Shown here: positions 1-12,885 of the stretch, piece after piece
Layout: every line of letters begins with the position of its first letter
Numbering within the stretch: the first letter of the stretch is position 1
Source: Loripinus fragilis
Taxonomy: Eukaryota; Mollusca; Bivalvia; Lucinida; Lucinidae
NCBI GenBank assembly: GCA_964019695.1
Contig: OZ026515.1
Location: 138,404,549-138,468,548 of the forward strand
Length of the DNA stretch: 64,000 nt
Reading direction: 5' to 3'
The notes under the pieces: model-generated
Told to the model about the DNA's origin: nothing
Databases searched by the model: none
What the model saw: the letters and a program-made list of their open reading frames with translations, nothing else
Made by a program: the position numbers and the translations under genes

Positions 1-361
1 GAGAGTTAAGAAAATAGTGCAGAAGGTTTAAATCGTTAAGGGATGGCGTCCATGGCACAAAATAATCATCAAGAAATCTGTTCCAGAATTTCATGAGATA
101 CTCCCCAAACTGCTGTCCGAATTCGTTTGAGACTTTTCTGTACAATGTTTCTTCTAAATATCCTATAACTTATGTCACATAGACGTGGGCAAATTTGGTC
201 CCCATCGCTGTTCCCTTTTGTTGTCTATAGTGTTCACCATTGAAATAGAAAGTTTTGATTTGTAAGATGAACTCTATACTTTCGAGGATAAAATTATCTG
301 TAAAGCGTCTGTGAAGATCTTCTGGGTGCTTTTGGAGCCAAAATTTAATTGCATCCAGCAC
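1..361 (-). pseudogene. Penelope-like reverse transcriptase fragment
   Basis: The minus strand from 361 to the window edge reads as one frame of a Penelope-like RT. It contains the QQKGTAMGTKFA block of RT motif B, then a region rich in IGYLEETLY-type residues, then a FLDDYFVPW motif C. One in-frame TAA near 170-172 interrupts it directly after the motif B block. Both ends are truncated, one of them by the window boundary. Its motif wording differs from the pair of Penelope-like copies at 41-46 kb, so it probably belongs to another clade. It is dead as it stands. Confidence 0.75.
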
Positions 362-416
362 CAGATCATGGGGTATATTAGTATATTATATTAGCATTGG
401 AATCTCTAATGTAAGT

Positions 417-475
417 ATTTAGGAATAGATTCGAGTACCGATCTGGATGACCGGCACTCGAATCTATTCCTAAAT
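417..475. repeat. Short perfect hairpin
   Basis: Two arms of about 20 bp (ATTTAGGAATAGATTCGAGT and its complement) flank a short loop with CCG/CGG at its base. It lies between the RT fragment and the next transposon. No gene is attached. Confidence 0.7.
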
Positions 476-568
476 GCTAACATAAATCGCCATGCACATA
501 CTGAATACTTAAAATGATCTAATTTCATAGTCCTTTAGGCATATGGCATGTTTTTTCTATATAATATA

Positions 569-1606
569 CTAGAGGACTTTGAAAACGCATCACCATATTT
601 TTGCACTTTTCTGGTAAACCGTATATGCGATTGAAAAGTTACTCGCAGGTTTTAATGTGCAACCCAGAATTGGTATGAATCAGTCATCAATTTGACTGCA
701 CTATGACGCGACGCTACTGATGACGTCACATAGGTACATACAGCATCCAGCACCTTTCTGCACAAATAAATGAAGCTTTTTGATTATTTTTATGTTTAAA
801 CTGTGGCGTATGTGATGTCATGTTACCAAAAGAGTTTATAGACTTTTTCTAATTAAAAGTAATTGTAAACTTCAAATTTCGAAAATAAACGTCAAATTTG
901 AACATCAATTTATAGCTCCTTTTTAGAAACATCTCCATAAGTTACCTTTATGCACGCTTTCATTACTGATATTGATTACATACACTGACAAGCATGTGGG
1001 GAATACGTTTTGATGTAAATCGTTGCAGGAGATCTGCTGTCATGTGATCGAGAACGTCTTAAAAATTTACGTTAACGTCACTTGCATAACACAAAAGACA
1101 CGTGATACAAGTGTAATTTATGAATAATCTGTCGTTTGTGTATGCCCTTAGCCTCTCGAAATAAAACCGGGCGTAAGAAATTGAAACTTTGAAAGGCCCA
1201 AGACGTTGAAATTTATTACTAGACTATAGTAATCAGGGTGGGTGGGGTATGTCGGTAATTTTAAGGGAGTGTAATTTTGAGAATACCAAACTGTCAATTC
1301 ATTTCTTATCCTTCAATGATGATTTTGCAGTCGTGAAAGAAGCAAAGGACGCAAATTCGTTGAGTCAGGGGTCAAAACTAACGCGTGTTAAATTGCAGCT
1401 GAATTTGTGTCCTTCAAAATCGACCACCCCTGTCTTAAAACGGATACTTTTCCAATACCTTAAAGTATATTTACAACCAAGAAATTTCTAGGACACACTA
1501 CAAGATGGTCAGACTATGATATGTAATAATAATTATCTCGCTGACATTTTCATGGTTTGTGAAATAAAGGATTTAATCTGGGTGATGCGTTTTCAAAGTC
1601 CTTTAG
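569..1606. mobile_element. Non-autonomous TIR transposon, TATA target duplication
   Basis: The ends are inverted repeats: CTAGAGGACTTTGAAAACGC on the left, and the same sequence with one change on the right in reverse complement. Both continue into ATCACC. TATA flanks both sides (565-568 and 1607-1610). No transposase frame is visible in the 1.04 kb. The terminal core TGAAAACGCAYCACC is shared with the element at 9047-10179 and resembles that at 56405-57429. Confidence 0.75.
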
Positions 1607-2670
1607 TATATTAACACCAATATTTACCACTTCTGGTCTATGAAGTATCGGCAATACGCGTAAATACCACCAAATCGACGTATACATTTACCAGTGTGAC
1701 CATAGGCCCACCAGCAAAACGTTTCTCTGGAGGGCCGAGGAGGGCCCGCTTTTAGTGGCATTTGGATCCTCTCCCCTTATCAATTAAAGAAGAAAAAAAG
1801 AACGTTGTCAGACGTCTGAGTTGGACCCCCTCATACAAAAATGTCTTGATCCGCGCATGGAAATGGTGGTGTATCTTAAACCATTTGCATACACAAAGTC
1901 AAAGCATGACTTAATTGCATTATACATATAAGTAACGCCAACTGTAAAAGAAATAAGTTTCACCTATCGTATTAACAAGAAATATCTTTTAAAAAAATAT
2001 ATACGACGAAGTGACAGACGAGTAACGTGAGAATTTTTTATAAAGAAATTGAAAAAAAAGTGGAGATGATCACACTTTGTTATATCTTCGGTCAGCTGAG
2101 CTCAGTAAAGCGTTTGACTTAAGGTACATATGCCTTTCCAAAATATATGTAGTGGTGCTTCTAGGATACAGGATTGCTGGAAGTCTCACGAAAACTTGAG
2201 TCAGAACAAAATAAAATATGCTCTGCGCCCAAATGCAGGCAATTTTAAATAGCTAGTGTCATAAATGTCTGGTGCAAACAATCTAAAACAGTAGAAGAAT
2301 TAAGTTGACCATAACCCACAAATATTACTTTAGTTGACCGATATTAGTTTAGTTGACTGTGACCTACAAATATCGGCAATTCTTCCCTACGAAAGAGGTA
2401 TCGTGCCATACGTATTTTTTAAACAATCGACGCAGATATGTCTTAACATTTCTCGCGTTTTGACTATCATTCTTTCAGCGTCAACGTGAAAAGCATATTT
2501 AAAACTAATGAAGTGCTAAAACAAAAAAATAGCAAAAAAATTAAAACAAACAATTCTACTAAATCTCTGCGATAAATGAATAACCATTTTATGGCATGTA
2601 CTTTCTTCCATACAGAGACCAAGTCAGCTTTTCAACAACAATGAAATTATTAGACTCCGTCTAAAAAAAG
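1607..2670. other. Non-coding, no feature recognised
   Basis: AT-rich sequence with no convincing exon, RNA gene or terminal repeat. Upstream P450 exons would be expected on this side of 3600, but no proline-rich hinge or membrane-anchor exon could be recognised here. Confidence 0.5.
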
Positions 2671-2945
2671 TGAGTATGGTCAGGAAATATCACATTCACC
2701 CTCTGCAGGCCAACCGATGGCATCGTGATGAAGAGACACAGAACACTAACAGCCATATGGCAGCTAGTACACAATTAAATTAAAGCAATCAGCTCTCTCT
2801 TCCCAGCAAAACTAGAAAGGACACTAAGAACTGCATAACCAAGGGCCAAACAAGCAACTCTCATACACAATGAGAGCAACAATAAACAAGGAATCAACAA
2901 CAACAGAAACACCGCCTAAGAATGGACAGCAACAGAAGCTACTGA
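2671..2945 (+). repeat. Dispersed repeat family A, copy 1
   Basis: Starts GTGAGTATGGTCAGGAAATA and continues through blocks seen again elsewhere: CAGAACACTAACAG, CAGCTCTCTCTTCC, AAAACTAGAAAGGACAC, AATCAACAACAACAGAA. Related copies lie at 15336-15550, 39566-39920 and 40588-40990, and inverted at 62855-63095 and 63660-63745. The layout suggests a SINE or short MITE, but neither a pol III box nor terminal repeats could be proven. Confidence 0.6.
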
Positions 2946-3599
2946 GGGTCATAAATGCATCTTACCGACGCTAAATCTTCATGCTTAACCCTATGTGGAA
3001 CACATACCACCCCTATTAAATATCCAATCATTGGTTTTAATTAATCATGCCGGTAACACAAGATAGATAAATGCAACCCGGTTTACCTTTAGTTTTATTG
3101 TATCAAAATCGCCATTTTAGCGTTTTCTTATGGAAGGAAACACAGTCTGTGGTTTGAGTATTTTCAACATCATTATTCAGCATCAGGCTCCAAATTGGTA
3201 CCTAATCTTGATTGGGTACTCTCTTCTTACTAGAAAATTTAAAAATTATTCTTTAAGTATCGATGCATGCGCGGAGTTTTGTCAGAGGGGTCCAACTCTG
3301 ACAACGTTTTTGTTGTTGTTGTGTTTTTTTTTATTATTATTGTTAGTTGGTGAGGGGAGGATAACACTAAAAGCAGACCATCATCGGCCTACCAGCAAAG
3401 CTCCATTTTAATTGCGTTTCACTAGCGGGTCGATGATAGCCCGACAACGAATGCTGGCATGGTAGCTTTGAGATTTTTCAAGGGATCGGCACCAGTATTG
3501 CTATGAAACCCTATATTTTTGTGATTTTTCAGGGGGGTCCAGACACCCTCCCCCCCCCCCCCAATGGAGCCGCGCATACCAGTTAACCCATTTTTCCAG

Positions 3600-3817
3600 G
3601 TACACATACAATGATACAGAGTGGAGACAAATATTGAAAGTTGACGACGAATCTTTAGTTTTGGCATCAGGTTATGGTTTCATCGAAGACCTGATTCCAG
3701 GAATCAGCTCTGTTTGGGAGTCTCCCAAGATGACAAGATTGAAGGCCATTATGAAAGAAATCAATGATACTTTACTTGTAAAAAAGTTTTTGGAACATAA
3801 AAATTCTTTTGATAGAG
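3600..3817 (+). CDS. Cytochrome P450, CYP2-clan, internal exon
   Basis: This exon encodes a segment N-terminal of the I helix, starting YTYNDTEWRQILKVDDESLV and running through GYGFIEDLIPG to FLEHKNSFDR. It matches the region between helices C and G of CYP1/CYP17/CYP2-type enzymes. The acceptor follows a pyrimidine run (TTTTTCCAG at 3591-3599) and the donor is GTTAGT at 3818. The exon starts with the last base of a split codon and ends with one base of the next, so its 3' intron is phase 1 like all the others here. P450s of this clan are endoplasmic-reticulum monooxygenases acting on steroids or xenobiotics. The substrate of this one cannot be told. The N-terminal exons are not recognised upstream. 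Confidence 0.8.
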
Positions 3818-4684
3818 GTTAGTATGATAAATGTTTAAATATTTCAAATACTTTACTCCTTTTCTTTTTAAACAAAAAGGTGGTTCTCATGGATGGAATA
3901 AAAAAAACTTCTTATATATACTTGAAACCAAAAGTAACTTTACACTGTTGATATACAAACATTTTCTGGGTATTGGTGAGTGATATATTAAATGTGTTTG
4001 ATTCATATTAAAGTCCAATTAATTATTCATATGCCAGTTGAATTTCATGTTTTTGCTGTCATAAATGTAACCACAAGGTCATAACGAAAGAGGCAAGAGG
4101 GCAAAATAAATTTTCTAAAACGCATCATTTTTTATGTGTTACTGTAGCTTAGAGATTGGACAATTTTCTGAAAGACATGCTATCGAAGTGTTGTTTAAAG
4201 TTCAAAGCAGCCAGGATTACTCTTTGAGTAACACAAATTAGAGTGGTGTTTTACGTCCATACCCCTTTTTGAGAACTTTACAGTGCTTTCTATGGAGTTT
4301 TCTTATAACAAAATGTTTGCCATTTTTCTGTAAACCGATGGGATTTTTTTCAGATTATCTTGTCACATACACTGGGTAGAAGTTTAAACAAATCACTAAT
4401 TAATAAAAATCAAATATCATCTGAGATAAAGTTTTTAGCAAGGACTAAAGTTTACTACTGTTTTAATTCAAAGGGAGATAATTTCATTGTGAACCAACTT
4501 TAAGATGCTGCCAAAAACAGACAAAATGTCTAGGAGTATTTTTAATGGGCAACCGATGGCTCTTAAAGTTGCATGTTCGAGTCCTAGGGTTACCTAGGAT
4601 TTTGTTAGGAAATGCATATTTTGTGCTTTTAGTGAAAGTACAGATAACTCGAAAGAAGATTAATAATTGTTTAATGGTTTGTAG

Positions 4685-4813
4685 ATAATATCCGAGATTT
4701 CGCAGATACGCTTCTCCTAGCTAGACAGGAGGCTGAGGAAGACCCTGATGAAACCCATCTGGAGAAATTATCTGATGCTTACCTTATCCAAACATTGTCA
4801 GATATATATTTTG
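4685..4813 (+). CDS. Cytochrome P450, exon before the I helix
   Basis: 43 codons in phase with the exon ending at 3817, reading DNIRDFADTLLLARQEAEED and ending SDAYLIQTLSDIYF. This is the usual F-G/H region and the start of the I helix in CYP2-clan enzymes. The acceptor is TTGTAG before 4685 and the donor is GTAAGT at 4814. The phase (two bases in, one base out) matches both neighbours, which supports a real exon although it is short. Confidence 0.8.
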
Positions 4814-4927
4814 GTAAGTGATTTCATTTGTTATAATGTTGCTACTGATGCTGCTGTTTAATGATTTGAAAACACAACGAATCAGCTCATGAGAATCTGT
4901 TGTTGTTATTGTTGGTTCATTGTTTAA

Positions 4928-5098
4928 GAAATAGATCAGCCCAGCAGTGAATTGTTGAGTAATAATTCACTGTTTGGAGGTCAGTTGTAAAGAAGATCAA
5001 ATCACGAGCGCGCAGCGCGAGTGATTTATCTTCGTACAACTGACTAACAAACAGTGAATTATTACTCAACAATTCACACACTGGAGCTGATCTATTTC
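4928..5098. repeat. 171-bp palindromic MITE
   Basis: A nearly perfect inverted repeat. It starts GAAATAGATCAGC and ends with its complement, the arms are about 80 bp, and the centre is a GC-rich turn (GAGCGCGCAGCGCGAG). It lies in the intron after 4813. It is probably a small foldback element. Confidence 0.75.
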
Positions 5099-5359
5099 GG
5101 TTCTAACACACAATAAACGACGAAAACACATTCGGAGTCTTCAGCTTCTTCCATCTTTCCGCCATTGCACTGAAGAACTCAAGCCAATACTTAGACTATG
5201 TCGCATACGTTAACATGTAATTGTAACGTCTTTCAAGCGTAAAAACGACGTTACACCGTCTAACGCAATGAATGACGTCATTTTCCAGTGACGGCAGCTA
5301 TCACACACTTTTGCAGTGAATTATTGTCCGATATATCACAGTTTGTTACCGTTGGCTCT

Positions 5360-5490
5360 ATAGGCGAGGTGTGTTAGAATTGTTGTTACTCCTACTGAGA
5401 GTGGAGTTCTTGAGTATTTATTCCTGGTTTTGTGATGCAGTTCATTGTGACCTTCCTAGTTTGACAATCATCTCATTTAGGAAGAGAGAG
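5360..5490 (-). repeat. Diverged fragment of dispersed family A
   Basis: Contains blocks such as TTGTTGTTACTCC, CATTGTGACCTTCCTAGTTT and AATCATCT that match the inverted copy at 62855-63095. Divergent, so the limits are approximate. The open frame running through it (5371-5718) has no recognisable protein. Confidence 0.4.
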
Positions 5491-6129
5491 ATGTTTGCTT
5501 TTCTTTGTGGTTTTACTGACATTAGAGTGTCTGTGTATGTCTATGTTATGTGTCTTTGCACTAGGAGAATGGGCGACTATCAATTTATAGTTGGCCTGAC
5601 TAATTCTATTCCAAAACAGACAATGTTAAACTTTACTGGAAAAGGTATTTATGTATCCAAAAGGTTGGTGGCACATGCAAAAAATGGAAGAAATTTAAAG
5701 ATGGGTGTCATTACCTAAGACACAATGAATGCTTAGCAATAGTCTGTAAAAATATAAACTTGGTAGTCTGTAGCTGCCTTGATATTAAACATTATGAATC
5801 AATAAGTTCTGCAAACATACTTGTAAATTTACTCTGAAAATAGTAATAATAAAAAGAACAATCATTTTAAGAAAAATACTTATTTTCAGAGCAACTTCTT
5901 AACATTAATGTAACTAAACACATACACGAGTACAATGTACAAAAGACACGATAAACACATGCCTTGCGTTTATAGAAAGCATAACTAAGGTCAATTTTAT
6001 TTCAAAAAATCAAGGAAAGTTTTTACTTGTACAAACAAAAAAAACTCGTAAATTAGTATTGAAAGTCCTGTAAAATATACTCTCATCATCTCAGATTGTT
6101 TTAAACCTGCACCAAACGTGAAATAATGT

Positions 6130-7483
6130 CAGACCTGGGGTAATCATAATCAGTAATTGTAATTATATGTAATTAAAGACAAATTTCAAAGTAATCATAT
6201 GTAATTGTAATCATGGTTTGGCTCAAATACATGTAATGTAATTGTAATATTTACTGAAAATAGTTTAGCTGTAATCACAATTACTTTCAAAAACTTTTTT
6301 AATACATTTGTCTACTTTCTGTGGATAAATGAAAACAATATTGACTTGTGGACAATAAATAAATAAAAAAACAAAATTTAAAAATTTAGTCACTTTCAGA
6401 ATAAACATCAATTTTATGATATTGAGATAAATGTACATTGTGTATAAAAACAGAAAAATCAGATTGAGCTTTTTTACAATTTTTATTTTAAAATACTGCA
6501 ATAGATGTTTTAAATGGTCTAATGTACATTTTGCTCCTAAAATTCACTCTGACAGCATTTTTATTTCACCTTTTATTTGTTGGGTTTGAGAAACAAAATT
6601 AGATCTTATCATGCTGACATGCTAAGCTGATTTCACAGGTAAATTTATCATATCCAGATCGTAAACAACAAAACTTCTCAAGGTGCTAAAGTCTTTTGTT
6701 ATTGAATATAGCAAGTCCATGTGAAATAGGACTTACAACCCTCTAAATAGCTACCTGTGCATGTCTGCTAGCTGGATTGAGATTATGACACAAAAATACC
6801 TTTTTGTGGAATGGCTAAATAATAGCGAGTTACAAGTGTTTATTTCAAGCAAATTACTAAAATTTCTTAATCAATGTTTGTGCAATGGCAGCACCAGTTT
6901 TAAGCCATTTTGAATTATGACACTTTTGAAAAACGTGTTAAAAGTAATCATCACAGTAAATCTGTCAACAATTTAGAAATAGCTGACTAACTGAACAAAA
7001 GATTGAAGTACCACACGATTTCCATTTTACTGTACTGTATAAATCTATCTTACTATCATCTATGTGGCATGCTCATCATCTATACAGTATGTAGGCAGAT
7101 CAGATGTATGATGTATCAAAAAATTAAAACAATATTGGTATGAACTGTCTGTGCATTGTGACTACTACATATATGTTTTTAACTTTAAAAAATCATAACT
7201 AGCTATTTTACATTTATTTAAGAAACAGCTGTATATGACATGGCATTACATATATATAAAGCTTCTTTTTAACTTTAAAACATAGTACCATATAGCATTA
7301 CAATTTTATGCGAAAACTTCAAAGTAATAAGTAATTATTTGATTACATTTCTAAAGTAATTATTGTAATTGTAATCATTACATTTCTACAGGTCCTGTAA
7401 TTGTTATGAAATTGTATTCATTGATCAGTGAAAGTAACTGTAATGTATTTGAATACTTTTCAATGTATTTGGTCCCAGGTCTG
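6130..7483. mobile_element. Non-autonomous hAT-type element
   Basis: The termini are CAGACCTGGG and its reverse complement CCCAGGTCTG. The 8-bp target duplication AATAATGT is exact (6122-6129 and 7484-7491), which is the hallmark of hAT transposition. The interior near both ends is full of TAATTGTAATCAT-like sub-repeats. No transposase could be read in 1.35 kb. Confidence 0.85.
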
Positions 7484-8264
7484 AATAATGTAGAAGGGTT
7501 TTTACATACAATAAAACAAAGACTCTTTCTAGCTTGCATGCAAACACGTCCCAACGGCAATTGTTATGTTTTTTTTAGATAACACATTAATAGTGCGCTC
7601 AAGTTGCTGCCATTTCATCAAAGGGCAACCATGCACCATCAACTGTTCGCCATAGGTGTTGTATTTACATTGCAAAACACATACATTTGAAATTTATACT
7701 TTCTGGTGTACAACGAAGAACTTATTTTTAACCCTAAATTAAAACATTCAAATAAAAAATCATTGTGCCTCGTAAATTAGGAAATTACACATGTTTGGTC
7801 ATTAACCATAAACTCATTTCCTGTTTCTATAAACTAAAATCGTCATTTTGAACAATATAGATCCTGCAACCACTCAAAATACACTGATAGCTCTGATAGG
7901 TCAGTCCTGGTCCCGAGGTTATAATTTGTTCATGCTCAGCTCAAATGAAATGAAAATACTTTTAAACGGGACCATAGGGAAACAAATATTACCCTAAAGA
8001 TTCTATATTTCGTTTATTTGTAAAGTGAATTTAATGATTCATAGTGTTTGTGCTACAGTGTGCATAAAAGTTTCTGAGCGTTTTAAGCATATTCATAACT
8101 AAAAGTGATACATGAATTGAAAATACGCAATCAAATTATTAAGATGCCAATAAAAGTTTTCTTTAAATGTATGACTTTCTTACCATTATAAAAGTGCTCA
8201 ATTTAATATGCTATTAACTTACGTATAATCTTTTGCACATGACTATTTTTTACATATTTATATT

Positions 8265-10584
8265 AGCTCACCAGAGCCGAAGGCTCAAAGGTGGGCTATT
8301 AGTATACCAGTGACTGCTTTCGTCCGTTGTCCTTCCGTTGTCTGTCAATATTTTCAAACATCTTCTTCTCTTAAACCACTTGGCCAATTGAACTCAAATT
8401 TCATATGGAGACTCCTTAGGACAGGCGAACGAAAGTTTGTTCAAATGGTCTTGGTCACATGACCAAGATGGCCGTCATTCCCATATATGGTAAAACCCTT
8501 TAAAAATCTTCTTCTCCAGAACCAGAAGGCTGATGACCTTAGGACTCAAATTTGCTTCCTTATACATTTAATTTGGATATTTTTTGAAAAAATGATTTTT
8601 TGAATACTGTTGGAGCCAAAGTCATTGTTCTCACTTGATATGTTAATAGGCAATGGCTATAAATAAGTTCCAAAGGTCAAGGTTGACTTATGACCTTTCA
8701 GCCAAGGTCGCTCATATTGGAGACCCATCAATATAATAAAACGTTTTTTTTTCTCAGTAACCACTTGGTCAGTGGAGCTAAAATATCATATGGTGACTCC
8801 TTAAGTTGAGGGGAGTAAATATGTACCAAATGTTAATGGTCACATGACCAAGATGGTGGCAATGCCTATATAAGGTAAAAACCCTTTAAATACCTTCTAC
8901 TCTGCAACCAAAAGGCAAGTGGCCTTGGGACTTGGTATGTAGCATTGAGGATGTGGGCCTTACCAGGTTTGCACAAATGATGAATCTTGGTTGACCTTGA
9001 TCTTTATTTTACGGCAAAGCCAAATTTGATTCCTAATGCATATATACTCATGTCCAATGAAAACGCACCACCTACAAAAATGACTATATCTTTTTAACGA
9101 CATCACATTTTATTTTTGCTATTGCGTCTTATTGTATTGTAGCAATTCCGTAAGTTACTGATAGGTCTTTAAAACGGAATGATCACTGATGACACGTGCT
9201 AGTAGCATTTAACAAAACAACCGTCAAAACAGAAAGTCACAGAATCAGCCATCGAATAATTCAGAATTTTCAAAGCACTATTCTCGCAATTTCTTTTGTA
9301 AAAATTGCAAAGAATCTCTAAATTGATAGCCAGGAATAGTCATCTTGCCTTGAAAGCGGCTATAACGTCACGATGTGACGTCACTAGCATAATTTTGACA
9401 ATGCGTAAAATCGCGAAATTCAAGGAATCCTTCTTTTTCAGACTCAAAAATACGACAAGGTCGTAGCAAGAAGATTTCTTGCTCGTGTAGTGGATCGTTA
9501 ACATCGACGGAGCGTAGGTATCAACGTTTTTTTGATAATCGTCAATCTCTAAAAGCTCGTATACACAAACCTAAGAGTATCTGTGTTGAACCGTATGTTA
9601 GATAATACTCGCACTAACAGATGAACACACATTTTTGAAGATTTAAAACGCTTGCATTACGAACAATGGCTGGCGACGCGCTCAAAGTTGACGTCAATGA
9701 TGCAACGTCATTTTTTTAGAGGATTTGTATGACGTTTTGCATGTGTGTGAGTTTGTACGACGGCAATGAGCATTTTGTAGAACACTAGAACTGTAGAAAT
9801 CGCAATTAAACATTTTACGTCGAGTTTTGTCATCCCACTCCATATTTAAGCTTACAAAGTGACATTGGTCGCGTTAGTGTAGCGTTAGGTGTTGCGTCAC
9901 AACTGTCAAAGTTATGGCGAAATGACAGGGGATCTACTGGCAAACAGAAAACATATTATAGAGAATTTGGGGTATTTTTGTATACGCCAAAAATGCGAAT
10001 AACGCAACTTTGAGGCTAACATTACGTCATGTGCTAACGGAGTCACTGGAATTGAAATTTTTGTGCGAAAACATTGCATTTGTCCTAAATGATAATTATA
10101 AATAATAAAATTTTGCACACCTTTTAATATGCCACAAATGTGCGCATCTGAAGAATGGTGCGTTTTCATTGGACATGAGTATATATTGGAAAAATCTTGA
10201 AATGTTCATTTTTCTATAACTGTTTAAGCGGAAAACTGCGAACAATGATAAACCTACTGAGACACTGGTTTTATATAAGCACCAAAGGTCAAGCAGACCT
10301 TTGACTTTTCATTCAAGGCCACTCATATTGGACCGCCTTATATGTATCTATTTAGCACCTTTTTCTCAGAATTCACAGGGCTGTTCGAACTCAAATTTCA
10401 TATGGAGTATTTAGTAGATAAAACAATATAAATATGGTATTTTGCAACTCACTTGATCAAAATTGCCACTGCCCATATATGGTAAAACAAACCATGTTTG
10501 AATAATGAACCTAAGTTGACCTTTCCCTATTTTAACATTATTAAGGAGATCAGGTGAGCGCTTCAGGACCTTCAGGTCCTCTAG
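8265..10584. mobile_element. Helitron/Helentron-like dispersed repeat, interrupted
   Basis: The left end reads AGCTCACCAGAGCCGAAGGC, with a small GAGCC/GGCTC hairpin. The right end carries GGTGAGCG, then the hairpin AGGACCTTCAGGTCCT, then CTAG. The subterminal inverted GCTCACC/GGTGAGC and a 3' hairpin just before CTAG fit Helentron-type non-autonomous elements. No Rep/helicase is present. The element at 9047-10179 has inserted into it. Confidence 0.5.
9047..10179. mobile_element. Non-autonomous TIR transposon nested in the 8.3-10.6 kb repeat
   Basis: A 24-bp perfect terminal inverted repeat starts CTCATGTCCAATGAAAACGC and ends ACCA. TATA flanks both sides (9043-9046 and 10180-10183). 1.13 kb with no coding frame of note. 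Its terminal core is shared with the element at 569-1606. The older repeat resumes directly on either side, so this insertion is the younger event. Confidence 0.8.
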
Positions 10585-10719
10585 TTTAAAAAGGTGTTGC
10601 CTAATTTGGCGAGATAACCTTTGTTTCTACGTTTTGGGACATTTGTGTTTATTGTACGAGACGATTTTTAAGAGAAAATACAATTAGTGTAAACTTCGTT
10701 TACATGACACACCTATATA

Positions 10720-12044
10720 CGAGGGCTGTTCAAATATGAATGCAAGTAGCTTCATAACTTTCTTCACATATACGCTACGACAAAATGTCATACCTTTCTG
10801 GAAAGAACTATTCGTCGCCATTAAAATGGCACCAAACATAAAGAAACACTCACTATATTTCTCGAGTTACAGACCCTTATGTAAAGGTCATTCCTGTATA
10901 CTGAAGTTATTCTGAAGCAAATTGCAATGCACGTTTTGGTACATCTGCGATACAGTATCATATCTTTGTAAGTTTTAGACAAAATGGCACCAAATTTTAA
11001 ATGCAAGTTTAAATAACGATCCAAAAGTTGCTTGCAGGAAAAAGTTTATATAATCCTGTTACAATCTCGAGTAAACAGGCACGTTTGTGACGTCATAAAT
11101 TTTATGATAAACGTCATTTTGAGTTATCTACTGGTGATGGAATAATAAACATCGCTGTGTCGTTTTCTTTGCGTTTTGCTGAAAACATGCGAAATATGTC
11201 ATTAGGAAGTTTTCAAAATAATCCGTCCTCTATTTACAGAGTTATCCCATTTTATATAATTTTTCAAGCATTTTTCTGCTTCTTAATGACGTGTTTACAT
11301 TAATTAGAATATGTTCAATCTGTCTAGTCCTCAAGACCAGGTGAGTAATTTTATTATAAATAATACATATAGTGGTCAAACTTAAAGTTTACATTCAAAT
11401 TTAGAATAAAGCCGAAATGTAATGTCAAAAAAATAAGTATAAATTCTATAACCCCTTTCACTTAAGGCATTTTTGACTTTATAAAAATGCTTTTCAGCGT
11501 TTAAAGATTACCCACTATCCATCAATAATTTGTAGCAACAACTCAGTATGAGCGATCAACATATTGTCTTTGAGATAAAACTAGTTTAAACGTTGATTCG
11601 TGCATTTTGTTATAGATAAGTTTAACTGAAAACTGAAAGGTGATGTTTTGTTTACCATTTATTTGCAAACATAAAGAGACTTTAGTGAAAACGATTCGTT
11701 GTAATTTAACAAAAGCATGTCGGATTTTCGCAACTTTCACAGAATCATTATGTAAGAATATGGGGATACTTCCCTACAAATTTCAAGAAATTTCACCTGT
11801 TCTTCGAAGAATTATACGCTTGTCTCTATCACTGGTATATGTTCAAAGCATTGAGTTTGTTAGTATACACACGTGACCCTCATTCAAAGGAATATATCTC
11901 GATAAGTATACTGTATTTTTCTTTAGGTCTAGTGCCACTTTAAAGGTGACATATAGTCCTTTATAGAAACGTTTACCATTTTGTCGTAGCATATATGTGA
12001 AGAAAGTTATGAAGCCACTTGCATTCATATTTGAACAGCCCTCG
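10720..12044. mobile_element. Mariner-type MITE
   Basis: Terminal inverted repeats of about 68 bp or more start CGAGGGCTGTTCAAATATGA. The element is flanked by TA at 10718-10719 and 12045-12046, as for Tc1/mariner insertions. 1.3 kb; the short frames inside show no DDE transposase. It shares the CGAGGG terminus with the elements at 18385-37943 and 60253-61188. Confidence 0.75.
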
Positions 12045-12330
12045 TACTTATAGGTCTGTCTTATCCTAATAGTGTTGCGAGCAGAACAATGCCTCTCTTA
12101 ACAAATAATTATGTAATTACTGTGTAATAGTTATCAAGTTTATAATTTTACACAAACAAACTGTTTTCCAAATAAGTGAATTTTCTGCCAGAGACGTATG
12201 GAATAACTACATAGGATTGTACTAAATGAATGTATAGGGTATAATAAGCAAAATGGAATATAAATGATGCAATGTTAACCAAATATTGTCAGACTTATTC
12301 CGTAATTAGGTCTCATAAATTAGAAAATTC

Positions 12331-12885
12331 ATCTATATGTTACCAATAATTGCTGATAAGGATTGTGCTATCAAACTTTTTGCTTCAATTTACCTTTTAT
12401 TACAAAGGACAATTCAGCACTTGTAATTTCTGAAGATTATATCTATTCTATGTTGTTCTATGTAAAAATTATCAGCTCAAAAGCAACTGTCTCGTAAATG
12501 ATAAAGCTTAGTGTCCGCTTTGAAAGTATGAAAAGCGGCTTCTTGCGGAATTTTACTATCAAGAGCATGAGATCAAATAGTCAATTATTAGTTTATATGA
12601 CATAAAACTCATCATATAAAAGTAAGTAAAGGTGGAAAAATCAGGATTCGATACAATCAAGTGCCAGATCTGACCCAGGATACCAATGGAAAAGTGACTT
12701 CTTTCACACGACACACCATTTATCTATATGTTTACCAAGAATTGTTGATAAGATTTGTGCTATCAAACTTTATGCTTCAATTTACCTTTTAACACAAAGG
12801 ACAATACAGCACTCGTAATTTTTTGAAGATTATATCTACTCTATGTAGTTCCATGGAAATATTATCAGCACAAAAGACAAATTGA
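12331..12885. repeat. Direct duplication of about 160 bp
   Basis: Blocks at about 12331-12485 and 12718-12885 share long near-identical stretches, for example TGTGCTATCAAACTTT, TGCTTCAATTTACCTTTT and GAAGATTATATCTA. The spacer (about 12640-12690) holds an inverted scrap of the Penelope-like 3' end (GATACAATCAAGTGCCAGAT). Confidence 0.7.
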
